Below, in pieces: positions 35,694-43,469 of a stretch of DNA of 64,000 nucleotides. Each line of letters starts with the position of its first letter. The first letter of the stretch is position 1. The translations under genes were made by a program, and so were the position numbers. The stretch is from Bin55 sp009840545 (GTDB lineage: Bacteria > Pseudomonadota > Gammaproteobacteria > Pseudomonadales > Azotimanducaceae), in NCBI GenBank assembly GCA_965208815.1, contig OZ242357.1:1984001-2048000 (forward strand), read 5' to 3'. Under the pieces are notes generated by a model. It worked only from the letters and a program-made list of their open reading frames with translations. It made no database searches and was not told the origin of the DNA.

Positions 35694-36272
35694 GTGAACA
35701 ATTCAACTCGACTCGAAGTCGTCTCGAGCGACGACGAGCCTCTGATTCTTGTCGATAGCGACGACCAGCAGATTGGAACTCTCGACAAATCAACCTGCCA
35801 TGACGGCGACGGGACCCTGCATCGAGCGTTCTCCTTGTTTGTCTTCAATTCACGAGGCGAGACTCTCCTCCAACGCAGGCACTCCGCTAAACGGCTCTGG
35901 CCCGGATATTGGTCTAATGGATGTTGTTCCCATCCGCGAAACGGAGAGTCAATCAATGAAGCTGTTGTACGCCGAGCTAGTCAGGAGTTGGGGCTCTCGG
36001 TCGATCCGTGCTTCTTGTTCAAGTTTCAATACAAGGCTTCTTTTCTTGATATTGGTACTGAATTCGAACTTTGTTCAGTATTTGTTAGCCACACCGATGA
36101 AGCCCCACTCGTCAACGCTACGGAAATCGAGGATTGGCAGTGGGTCACTCCAAGTGATTTAGACAAAAAAATCTCAACTGAATCTTCTGCTCTCACTCCC
36201 TGGCTAAGAATCGAGTGGGAGCGGTTGCGGGCCGAATTTAGAGATCAAATTCGGCCGCCGAGGGCGGTCTAA
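35694..36272 (+). CDS. idi: Isopentenyl-diphosphate isomerase, type I
   Basis: This 192-residue Nudix-fold enzyme interconverts isopentenyl and dimethylallyl diphosphate. Catalytic Cys lies in SNGCCSHPRNGES, the Nudix helix is GESINEAVVRRASQELGL, and the metal-binding His/Glu residues and the IEDWQWVTPSDL motif are present. It opens the plus-strand sterol cluster, 77 bp before the HMG-CoA reductase fusion, as expected for isoprenoid supply. Start is GTG at 35694. No Shine-Dalgarno is visible, and a TATACT hexamer ends only six bases upstream, so the message may be nearly leaderless. A perfect CAGCGAC/GTCGCTG hairpin lies at 36300-36315 between idi and the next gene. Confidence 0.93.
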   Translation: MNNSTRLEVVSSDDEPLILVDSDDQQIGTLDKSTCHDGDGTLHRAFSLFVFNSRGETLLQRRHSAKRLWPGYWSNGCCSHPRNGESINEAVVRRASQELGLSVDPCFLFKFQYKASFLDIGTEFELCSVFVSHTDEAPLVNATEIEDWQWVTPSDLDKKISTESSALTPWLRIEWERLRAEFRDQIRPPRAV

Positions 36273-36349
36273 CAAGACGGATCGTCAAGAATCTAACTGC
36301 AGCGACTTGTCGCTGTTAGCTCAAGCCAATTCTCGAACAAACTTGTAGA

Positions 36350-38698
36350 ATGTCCTACTTCATTGGCCCCGGTCAGTCGCGCTTCAGGACTGCTTACAGC
36401 ATGACACTCGATACCGCATCAAAATCAAGGTCGAGAATCCCTAATTTCTTCAAGTTGAGCATCAGAGATCGCATCGATGCCCTGCGAGCGCACACCGAGT
36501 TGACTGAAGACGATCTCTTAGCGCTTGAACACGGAACGCATACCTTGAGATGCCACGTGGCTGACAAGATGATCGAAAACGTAGTCGGTGTCTTTGGCTT
36601 ACCACTTGGACTCGGTCTCAATTTTCTAATCGACGGTCGCGAGGTTATCGTGCCGCTGTCGGTTGAGGAACCTTCAATTGTTGCGGGGTTGTCCGGCGCT
36701 GCCCGAACTGCCCGATTGTCCGGCGGCTTTAGCACAGAGGTCTCGGACCCAATTCTCATTGGACAGGTTCAAGTCGTGAATCTGACTGATGTCGACTCGG
36801 CAAGGCAAGCTCTTCTCGACAGCGAGAGAGAAATCGTCAGCCTTGCAAACAGCCTACATCCGAAAATGGTTGCAAGAGGTGGTGGTGCGCAAGGAATAGA
36901 GGTGTTCCACCACCGAGTACCAGAAGGAGGACAGGAAGGCGCACCGGAACGTGACATGCTTGTATTGCATTTGCTAGTCGATACTCGGGAGGCGATGGGC
37001 GCAAACATTGTCAACAGCATGTGCGAGAGCGTCGCCAGCCTCATCGAACGTATAGCTGGAGGCAGAGTCTTTCTAAGAATCCTCTCGAACCTGACCGATC
37101 GCGCGATTGTGCGGGCACATGTTCGAATTCCAGTCGCAAATTTAACAATGAAGGGTTATTCTGGAAAGGACGTCCGCGACGGGATAGTACTTGCCAACGA
37201 CCTTGCTCTTGTCGACCCCTATCGCGCGACCACCCACAACAAAGGCATCATGAATGGTGTCGATGCCATCGCAATTGCCACAGGCAACGACTTTAGGGCA
37301 ATCGAAGCAGCGGCACACGCCTATGCTGCCCGATCTGGGCGTTATCGTGCTCTCACCCGATGGTACAAAGAAGAAAACGGCCATCTCAAAGGCGAAATTG
37401 AAATACCTGTAAAGGTGGGCACTGTAGGTGGCTCATTGGAGACTAACCCGTCGGTTCGTCTCAATCATCGTCTACTAGGCAATCCAAGTGCAACTCAATT
37501 GGCCGGCATTTTTGGGGCCGTTGGTTTGGCGCAGAACTATGCTGCGTTGAGGTCATTGTCTACAGCAGGAATTCAGCAAAACCACATGACGCTGCATGCC
37601 CGCAGTGTTGCATCAACAGCAAAAGTACCTGAGGAACTATTCGACGAGGTTGTGGATGCACTGATCGAAAGTGGCGAAATCAAGGTATGGAATGCCCAGG
37701 AGATCGTTAGCCGAATTCAGAAAAAGACGAACGCAGTTCAATCTGCGGACACCGAGCCCCGCAGTTCCGCAAGCGGAAAAGTAATACTCTTGGGTGAGCA
37801 CGCCGTTGTATACGGGCGTTCTGCTTTGGCGGCTCCAATTCCGTTGGCCGTTGAATCTCGTGTTGTCGATGCAGAAGACGGTGTGCACCTCGTCATACCT
37901 CGATGGGGAGTTGAGCAAAGAGTCCCGACTCTGGACGAGCATCCGGCTGGCGCTGCGGGAATCCTTGCACTCTTGCTGCAACGTCTCGATTTGACCAATC
38001 GTTCTATGACAATCGAAGTTTTTCCAAACGTTCCTCGAGCCGTGGGGTTAGGCGGATCTGCAGCCCTAGCGGTGAGTGTGATTCGAGCTCTTGACGTGCA
38101 CTTCGCAATCGGACTAAATGACAAGCGAATCAACGACTTTGCATTCGACTGCGAACGGGCAGCTCACGGTACTCCCTCAGGCGTCGATAACACCGTCGCG
38201 ACTTACAGCAAACCAATTCTCTTCCGCGGACCGAGCCAAAGTGGCAAGTCGTCGTTTGAAGATCTCACCATTGCAAAACCTCTGCCGTTGGTCATCGCGA
38301 TGACGGGCAACGAGAGCCTCACTGCCAAAACGGTGGCTAGAGTGAGGCAAGCTTGGCAATGCAACAAGGCACTCTACGAGCGAGTCTTTGATCAAATTGA
38401 CGAGCTAACTCTTGCTGGTGCAGAAGCGGCCCGAGACGGATCGCTGGACGACCTTGGAGAGTTGATGAATCTCTGCCAAGGATTTCTCAACGCACTGCAG
38501 GTCTCGACAAGAGAAATCGAAGAAATAGTGGAAGTTGCTCGTCGACATGGTGCAGTTGGCGCAAAGTTGACTGGAGGTGGTGGTGGAGGCTCCGTGGTTG
38601 CGCTTTGCCCAGACGGTCCCGAGCAAGTGGTTTCCGCTGTTGAAGCAATGGGCTATGAGGCACTTGCCTTCGAGGCAAGTGGCAGCAATGTACCGTGA
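36350..38698 (+). CDS. HMG-CoA reductase-mevalonate kinase fusion
   Basis: One 782-residue frame encodes two consecutive mevalonate-pathway enzymes. Residues about 25-455 are a class II HMG-CoA reductase: Glu76 in MIENVVGVFGLPLG, the DTREAMGANIVN loop (211-221), Lys298 in THNKGIMNGVDA, Asp314 in TGNDFRA and His416 in LHARS match the catalytic Glu, Lys, Asp and His. Residues 470-782 are a GHMP mevalonate kinase: GKVILLGEHAVVYG (476-489), VPRAVGLGGSAA (561-572), HGTPSGVDNTV with catalytic Asp613, and the TGGGGGGS loop (741-748). The join is a short polar linker with no stop. It should make mevalonate 5-phosphate from HMG-CoA. An internal ATG at codon 18 is an alternative start. Confidence 0.95.
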   Translation: MSYFIGPGQSRFRTAYSMTLDTASKSRSRIPNFFKLSIRDRIDALRAHTELTEDDLLALEHGTHTLRCHVADKMIENVVGVFGLPLGLGLNFLIDGREVIVPLSVEEPSIVAGLSGAARTARLSGGFSTEVSDPILIGQVQVVNLTDVDSARQALLDSEREIVSLANSLHPKMVARGGGAQGIEVFHHRVPEGGQEGAPERDMLVLHLLVDTREAMGANIVNSMCESVASLIERIAGGRVFLRILSNLTDRAIVRAHVRIPVANLTMKGYSGKDVRDGIVLANDLALVDPYRATTHNKGIMNGVDAIAIATGNDFRAIEAAAHAYAARSGRYRALTRWYKEENGHLKGEIEIPVKVGTVGGSLETNPSVRLNHRLLGNPSATQLAGIFGAVGLAQNYAALRSLSTAGIQQNHMTLHARSVASTAKVPEELFDEVVDALIESGEIKVWNAQEIVSRIQKKTNAVQSADTEPRSSASGKVILLGEHAVVYGRSALAAPIPLAVESRVVDAEDGVHLVIPRWGVEQRVPTLDEHPAGAAGILALLLQRLDLTNRSMTIEVFPNVPRAVGLGGSAALAVSVIRALDVHFAIGLNDKRINDFAFDCERAAHGTPSGVDNTVATYSKPILFRGPSQSGKSSFEDLTIAKPLPLVIAMTGNESLTAKTVARVRQAWQCNKALYERVFDQIDELTLAGAEAARDGSLDDLGELMNLCQGFLNALQVSTREIEEIVEVARRHGAVGAKLTGGGGGGSVVALCPDGPEQVVSAVEAMGYEALAFEASGSNVP

Positions 38699-38752
38699 GT
38701 ACGACTCTGCTGCAAAGCACACAAAACTGTCAAGAGTCTCCAGGTAGCCCTA

Positions 38753-39898
38753 ATGCCATCCGAACTGGAACAGCTTGAAGTTTCCGAGGCTGCAACTTCC
38801 GACTCTACTGACCCACCCGTCCTTGTGACTGGTTCGTCCGGCCATGTCGGCGCAAATCTTGTACGCCGCCTTCTCCAGGATGGAACTCGCGTAAGGGTTC
38901 TCTTACGGCGCTTGGAAAGCAATGAAGCACTGGATGGGCTCGATGTGGAAAGAGTCTATGCAGACATAAGGGATCTTGATTCGACACTTGCAGCAGTTGA
39001 TGGCTGTGTTTCTGTGTTTCATTGTGCGGCTAAGATTTCGACTATCGACGGCAATAGTGCACACCAGCGGGAAATCTACGAGACTAACGTATTGGGAACT
39101 CGAAACGTCCTACAAGCCGCACGTGAGGCAAACGCTGGTCGGGTTGTGGTTACTGGATCTTTCAGTGCAGTCGGCTACGACCTCGATAATCCGTCCGCTC
39201 CGAGTAACGAAACTATGCAGTTCTACCCAATGGAAAGAACCATGCCCTACGAACGTAGCAAGGTGCTGGCAGAGCATGAGTGCCTCAAAGCTGTCGCTCT
39301 AGGCCAGGACGTTGTGATTGCCACTTGCTGTGCTGTAGTCGGAGGCGCAGACTACCTGCCCTCTAGACTTGGAATGACTCTATGCAAATACACCAGTGGC
39401 AAAGTTCGAGCGTACGTAGATGGTGGGTTTGCCTTTGTTGCGGCACGAGACATAGTTGAAGGGCACTTGTTGTGTATGCATCGTGGCCGAACAGGTCAAA
39501 AGTACATCTTCGCAACCGAGTACAAAACCATTTCCGACATGTTGGACCTGTACGAGGAAGTGACAGGGATTCCACGTACGCACCGGCGTATTCCAACACC
39601 TATCATGTATGTATTATCTGAAGTAGCAAGCTCTTACCTGAGCCGATTTCATCCGAATTTTCCTCAACGATTCACACCTGGCGCAATTCGCTTGCTCCAA
39701 TTGTGTCGTCACGCTAGCATTGAAAAAGCCAAACATGAACTCGGCTACCAGCCTACGAGCATCCGGTCAGCAGTGCAAGAAGCCTATGCATTTCATTATG
39801 CTCGAGGTTCGATTACAAATCCCCGAGCTAAAGCTCCAGTGGAACCATTTTCCACAGCAGATGAGCAAGCTAGGGATGGAGGTCCGAAACAATCATGA
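38753..39898 (+). CDS. Sterol C-4 decarboxylating SDR, SdmB/3-beta-HSD-like
   Basis: The 381-residue extended SDR has the cofactor motif VTGSSGHVGANLVRRLL near residue 24 and the catalytic YERSK (YxxxK) in ERTMPYERSKVLAEHE, with Ser/Thr in VVTGSFSAVG. It belongs to the 3-beta-hydroxysteroid dehydrogenase/NSDHL group. In bacteria the C-4 demethylase pair is a Rieske oxygenase (SdmA) and an NAD(P)-dependent reductase (SdmB); this gene overlaps a Rieske gene by four bases (ATGA), exactly that arrangement. I infer oxidation at C-3 and loss of the C-4 carboxyl. AGGTAG before the ATG supports the start. The NAD/NADP preference is not certain. Confidence 0.82.
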   Translation: MPSELEQLEVSEAATSDSTDPPVLVTGSSGHVGANLVRRLLQDGTRVRVLLRRLESNEALDGLDVERVYADIRDLDSTLAAVDGCVSVFHCAAKISTIDGNSAHQREIYETNVLGTRNVLQAAREANAGRVVVTGSFSAVGYDLDNPSAPSNETMQFYPMERTMPYERSKVLAEHECLKAVALGQDVVIATCCAVVGGADYLPSRLGMTLCKYTSGKVRAYVDGGFAFVAARDIVEGHLLCMHRGRTGQKYIFATEYKTISDMLDLYEEVTGIPRTHRRIPTPIMYVLSEVASSYLSRFHPNFPQRFTPGAIRLLQLCRHASIEKAKHELGYQPTSIRSAVQEAYAFHYARGSITNPRAKAPVEPFSTADEQARDGGPKQS

Positions 39899-40995
39899 GA
39901 ATTAGTGCAAATCGCCCGCCAGCATTCGTAGATGCAAAACGCCTGCGGCAACAGGCTCGGGCCACCGGCTTGGACCCTAACTACTGGTATGCAGTTGAGG
40001 AAGTACGACACATCAAGCCAGGATCCGTCGTGGAGATCGTTTTCTGGAAACACTCCATCGCTCTCTTTCGATCCGAAGATGGATCGTTTCACGCAGTCGA
40101 AAATCGATGTGCGCACAGACAGATAAAACTGTCACTGGGAACCGTCGATAAATGTCGCCTTGTGTGTGCATACCACGGATGGCAGTATGACGAAGATGGA
40201 CGATGTGTTGAGATTCCACACGATCGATTTGGGCGAGGCTTTCCTAAACTCACATTAAGAAGTTATCCCGTCAAGGTACGCTACGGTTTGGTGTGGCTGT
40301 TTCCGGGTGATCCGGATGAGGCAGAACGACGACAGATCCCCGACATTCCGGAGCTGGAAGGTCCGAAACCGTGGGCTTGTGTTCCGTTAGCCTTCACTTG
40401 GTCAGCTCATCATTCGATGGTGATTGACAACGTTAGCGACTTCACTCATGCACACCTGCACCGCAAGTACCGTCCTTTCGAGGGTGCTGACCTTACACGG
40501 TGCGAGACGATAGAGGACAGCGTTCATGTTGCCTATGACTCTCGGGTCGGTCGAGGACGCATTTCTGGTCGGTTTGTCGAACACGACCAGATCGACACGA
40601 GTCACATTGAGCTCTGTTATCAATATCCGTATCAATGGTCCAATACGGATAACGCAATTAAGCACTGGCTCTTTGTATTGCCAGTCGACGAAAGGACCAC
40701 GCGGTTGTTCTTCCTGTTTTACTTCAAGTCGTTGAAGATTCCACTCTTACCCGTACGAATTCCGCATTTCGCAATGAAACGAGTCATGAAGATCTCGAAT
40801 CGACTCTTAATCGGACCATTGCTCGATCAAGACCGATTTGCGGTCGAGGCAGAACAAGAGGCTTACGAGCAACATTGGGATGCACCGCCTGTTGAGCTGA
40901 ATCCCGCGGTAAACGCCTTTCAGACACTAACTGTTCGGAAATGGCAGGAGTGGCTGGATCGTGAGGAGACCGTTGCACTGCCCAGTCGACCCTGA
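39895..40995 (+). CDS. Rieske oxygenase, SdmA-like sterol C-4 methyl oxidase
   Basis: The 366-residue protein has an N-terminal Rieske [2Fe-2S] domain with Cys72-x-His74 (RCAHRQIKL) and Cys91-x2-His94 (CAYHGWQYDE), and a C-terminal catalytic domain with the mononuclear iron motif DNVSDFTHAHLHRKY. It hydroxylates an unactivated carbon using electrons from a ferredoxin. The four-base overlap with the upstream SDR and the setting in a sterol operon make C-4 methyl oxidation (SdmA role) the best guess; a cholesterol-7-desaturase (DAF-36)-like reaction is the main alternative, since the architecture is shared. No dedicated reductase or ferredoxin is in the window. Confidence 0.82.
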   Translation: MRISANRPPAFVDAKRLRQQARATGLDPNYWYAVEEVRHIKPGSVVEIVFWKHSIALFRSEDGSFHAVENRCAHRQIKLSLGTVDKCRLVCAYHGWQYDEDGRCVEIPHDRFGRGFPKLTLRSYPVKVRYGLVWLFPGDPDEAERRQIPDIPELEGPKPWACVPLAFTWSAHHSMVIDNVSDFTHAHLHRKYRPFEGADLTRCETIEDSVHVAYDSRVGRGRISGRFVEHDQIDTSHIELCYQYPYQWSNTDNAIKHWLFVLPVDERTTRLFFLFYFKSLKIPLLPVRIPHFAMKRVMKISNRLLIGPLLDQDRFAVEAEQEAYEQHWDAPPVELNPAVNAFQTLTVRKWQEWLDREETVALPSRP

Positions 40996-41004
40996 GGCTA
41001 GTAC

Positions 41005-42075
41005 ATGGTGCTAACTGGTACTTCGATGCTGTTGGCGATGGGAACTGTGCTTGGTTTCGTCATCGTCCTTCTGGTTGGATCCGTTCTCTTGCCTGGACGA
41101 AAAATTGAATTGGCAGAGGACCAAGGTGACACTCGTGTCTTCAAGTTAAACGGTCTTACTTTGTTCTTAATTACCGTTCTCGTTGTTGGTATGGGACAAG
41201 TCTTGGGTTGGTTCTCACTTGCGTTTCTCTACAACCATTTTTTCGCCCTTCTCATCGCGGCAAATGTTCTTGCATTTGCCCTTGCAGGTTGGCTCTACTT
41301 GGGGAGCGCGACGGTCGGTAAAGCCCCAAAGGGCTTCTTGAGAGAGTTTTTCTTAGGACGGGATCTCAACCCGGTCTGGTTTGGAATTGACCTAAAGTTC
41401 TTCAGCTATCGTCCGTCATTGATCGCGCTTGCGCTCTTCAACATTTCGTTTGCTGTCGTACAGTTTGAGACGTACGGCGAATTGACTTTCGCAATGGTGC
41501 TTTATCAGATTTTCACTTTTGTGTACGTTTTCAACTATTTTCAGTTTGAGTACGGAATGGTGCACACATGGGACATCGTCAGCGAACGATTCGGCTGGAT
41601 GTTGGTATGGGGAAACCTTGTTCTAGTTCCTTTCTTCTATTGCATTGCTGGCTGGTCGCTGGTGCACGCTGAAGGAACTCTATCGCCAATCTTTGGAGGA
41701 GCACTTGTGCTCTTGTTCCTGTTTGGGTTCTGGCTATTCCGGGGAGCGAACGAACAAAAGCACCGATTCAAACAGGACGAGAAAACAAAAATATGGGGAC
41801 GTCCCGCCGAGACTTTGGATGGTCGATTGCTAGTTTCCGGATTTTGGGGTATTGGCCGCCACCTCAACTACACCGGCGAGATCTGTGTGTACTTTGCGTT
41901 TGTTCTCACCACGGGTTTTGAGTCTTGGATCCCTTTCCTTTTGTTGGCATGGTTAGTAGGATTGCTCTTGCATCGATCATGGCGCGATGAGCGGCGGTGC
42001 CGTGCCAAGTACGGTGAACTTTGGGACCGTTACGTAGAACGTGCGCGGTTCTCTATGATCCCCTTTGTCCATTGA
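41005..42075 (+). CDS. ERG24/ERG4-family sterol reductase, probable C-14
   Basis: The 356-residue polytopic membrane protein (about eight helices) carries family signatures: FLGRDLNPVWFGIDLKFFSY (116-135), the HTWDIVSERFGWMLVWGNL region (187-205), LLVSGFWGIGRHLNYTGE (275-292) and the C-terminal RDERRCRAKYGELWDRY. Such enzymes use NADPH to reduce sterol double bonds. Next to CYP51, which leaves a delta14 bond, sterol C-14 reductase is the likeliest role; C-7 (DHCR7) or C-24(28) reduction cannot be excluded by motif. It starts nine bases after the Rieske gene and ends eight bases before CYP51, so all are co-transcribed. Confidence 0.9.
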   Translation: MVLTGTSMLLAMGTVLGFVIVLLVGSVLLPGRKIELAEDQGDTRVFKLNGLTLFLITVLVVGMGQVLGWFSLAFLYNHFFALLIAANVLAFALAGWLYLGSATVGKAPKGFLREFFLGRDLNPVWFGIDLKFFSYRPSLIALALFNISFAVVQFETYGELTFAMVLYQIFTFVYVFNYFQFEYGMVHTWDIVSERFGWMLVWGNLVLVPFFYCIAGWSLVHAEGTLSPIFGGALVLLFLFGFWLFRGANEQKHRFKQDEKTKIWGRPAETLDGRLLVSGFWGIGRHLNYTGEICVYFAFVLTTGFESWIPFLLLAWLVGLLLHRSWRDERRCRAKYGELWDRYVERARFSMIPFVH

Positions 42076-42083
42076 GAAAGCTG

Positions 42084-43469
42084 ATGGCAGACCAGGTTCA
42101 AGAAACACGAACCGAACGACCAAATCAAGGAAACGGAGTACCAGTAATGGCAGGCGGGCTGCCGCTTCTTGGGCATCTTCGAGAATTTCAAACGGATCCT
42201 GTCTCGTTGCTCTTGAAAGGCAATGACGAACACGGCGATCTCTTCCGTTTCAAAATCGGACCGTGTGACTTCGTTCTCTTCAGTGGACTAGAGGCGCACG
42301 AAGCGTATTTCAAGGCACCGGACGATCAACTTGATCCGAAGTCTGTCTACAAATTTACAGTCCCGATCTTTGGGCGAGGCGTCGCATACGATGTTGCACC
42401 TGAAGTCATGACTGAACAACTCGGTTTTCTCTTTCCCGCGCTGCGTGAATCCTCTATGCGCCGCTACGTAGCGATTATGTTCGAAGAGGCAAGCACCTTC
42501 GCAGACGGAATGGGGACAGAAGGAGTTCTGGATCTTCCTGTAGCGATGAATCAACTCACGGTGAATATCGCCAGTCGCTGCTTCTTGGGGGAGGAAATTC
42601 GACGCGAAGTAGATGAAGAATTCGCAGATGCATATCACGAACTTCAGAATGGAATCAATACGCTGGGTTTTTTCTTTCCTCGGATTCCGATTCCTTCGCA
42701 TCGCCGGCGGGACAAGGCGCGGCGGAAGATAACCGAAATTTTCACTCGCATCATGAACGAGCAATCGGACTCAGAAACTGAGAGTGATAACTTCATGCAA
42801 ACCCTCATGAATGCTCGCTACAAGAACGGAAGGAAATTGACCGTAGACGAGGTAACGGGAATCTTGTTGACGGCTTTGTTTGCAGGCCAACACACAAGTG
42901 CGATTCTTGCCACGTGGACCGGTCTCGAGTTAGTGAGAGACAATTCCTACCTCAGTCGGACCAGGCAGGAAATAGGGGAAATATTCGGGAAAGTCGGTGT
43001 CTTGACATTTGAGGGTCTCAAAAAGCAACGAGTGATGGAGAATGCCGTCAGGGAATGTGAACGCCTCCATCCACCACTAATAATTCTCGTCCGCAAGGTA
43101 ATGAAGCCATTGAATTACAGGGATCAGATCGTGCCGAAAAACACTTTGGCAATGATTTCTCCTGCCGTCTCCCACCGACTTGCAAGTTTGTATTCACATC
43201 CAGATCGGTTCAATCCTGATCGATTCGAAGCTCCCGCAAACGAAGATGTAGGAGCACTGATAGGATTCGGAGGTGGCAAGCATCGGTGCATGGGCAAGAA
43301 TTTCGCGATCTTGCAGATAAAAGCACTATGGACTGTCTTGATGGATCGCTTTGACTTTTCTCTCAAAGCACCATTTCCAAGTCCGAATTACGGCAGTTGG
43401 GTGACCGGACCGAAATTGCCATGCGAACTGCATTACCGTAGTCGTTCGACAAAAACTGTCTTTCATTGA
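42084..43469 (+). CDS. cyp51: Sterol 14-alpha-demethylase CYP51
   Basis: The 461-residue P450 shows CYP51-specific features: GRGVAYDVAPEVMTEQLGFL (98-117), the FFFPRIPIPSHRRRDKAR stretch (197-214), I-helix AGQHTS (267-272), which distinguishes CYP51 from most P450s, ExxR at E324/R327 and haem motif GFGGGKHRCMG with Cys402. It removes the 14-alpha-methyl of lanosterol-type sterols by three oxidations. A frame extending to 42021 exists, but it would overlap the reductase gene by 55 bases; ATG at 42084, eight bases after that stop, is the natural start. No N-terminal membrane anchor is evident, so it may be soluble. The cyclase fusion starts in the stop codon. Confidence 0.96.
   Translation: MADQVQETRTERPNQGNGVPVMAGGLPLLGHLREFQTDPVSLLLKGNDEHGDLFRFKIGPCDFVLFSGLEAHEAYFKAPDDQLDPKSVYKFTVPIFGRGVAYDVAPEVMTEQLGFLFPALRESSMRRYVAIMFEEASTFADGMGTEGVLDLPVAMNQLTVNIASRCFLGEEIRREVDEEFADAYHELQNGINTLGFFFPRIPIPSHRRRDKARRKITEIFTRIMNEQSDSETESDNFMQTLMNARYKNGRKLTVDEVTGILLTALFAGQHTSAILATWTGLELVRDNSYLSRTRQEIGEIFGKVGVLTFEGLKKQRVMENAVRECERLHPPLIILVRKVMKPLNYRDQIVPKNTLAMISPAVSHRLASLYSHPDRFNPDRFEAPANEDVGALIGFGGGKHRCMGKNFAILQIKALWTVLMDRFDFSLKAPFPSPNYGSWVTGPKLPCELHYRSRSTKTVFH

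Noticed and set aside
42021..42083. Upstream extension of CYP51 to an ATG at 42021
   Set aside because: It would overlap the sterol reductase by 55 bases and adds an atypical Cys/Arg/Leu stretch; ATG 42084 gives a normal CYP51 start.
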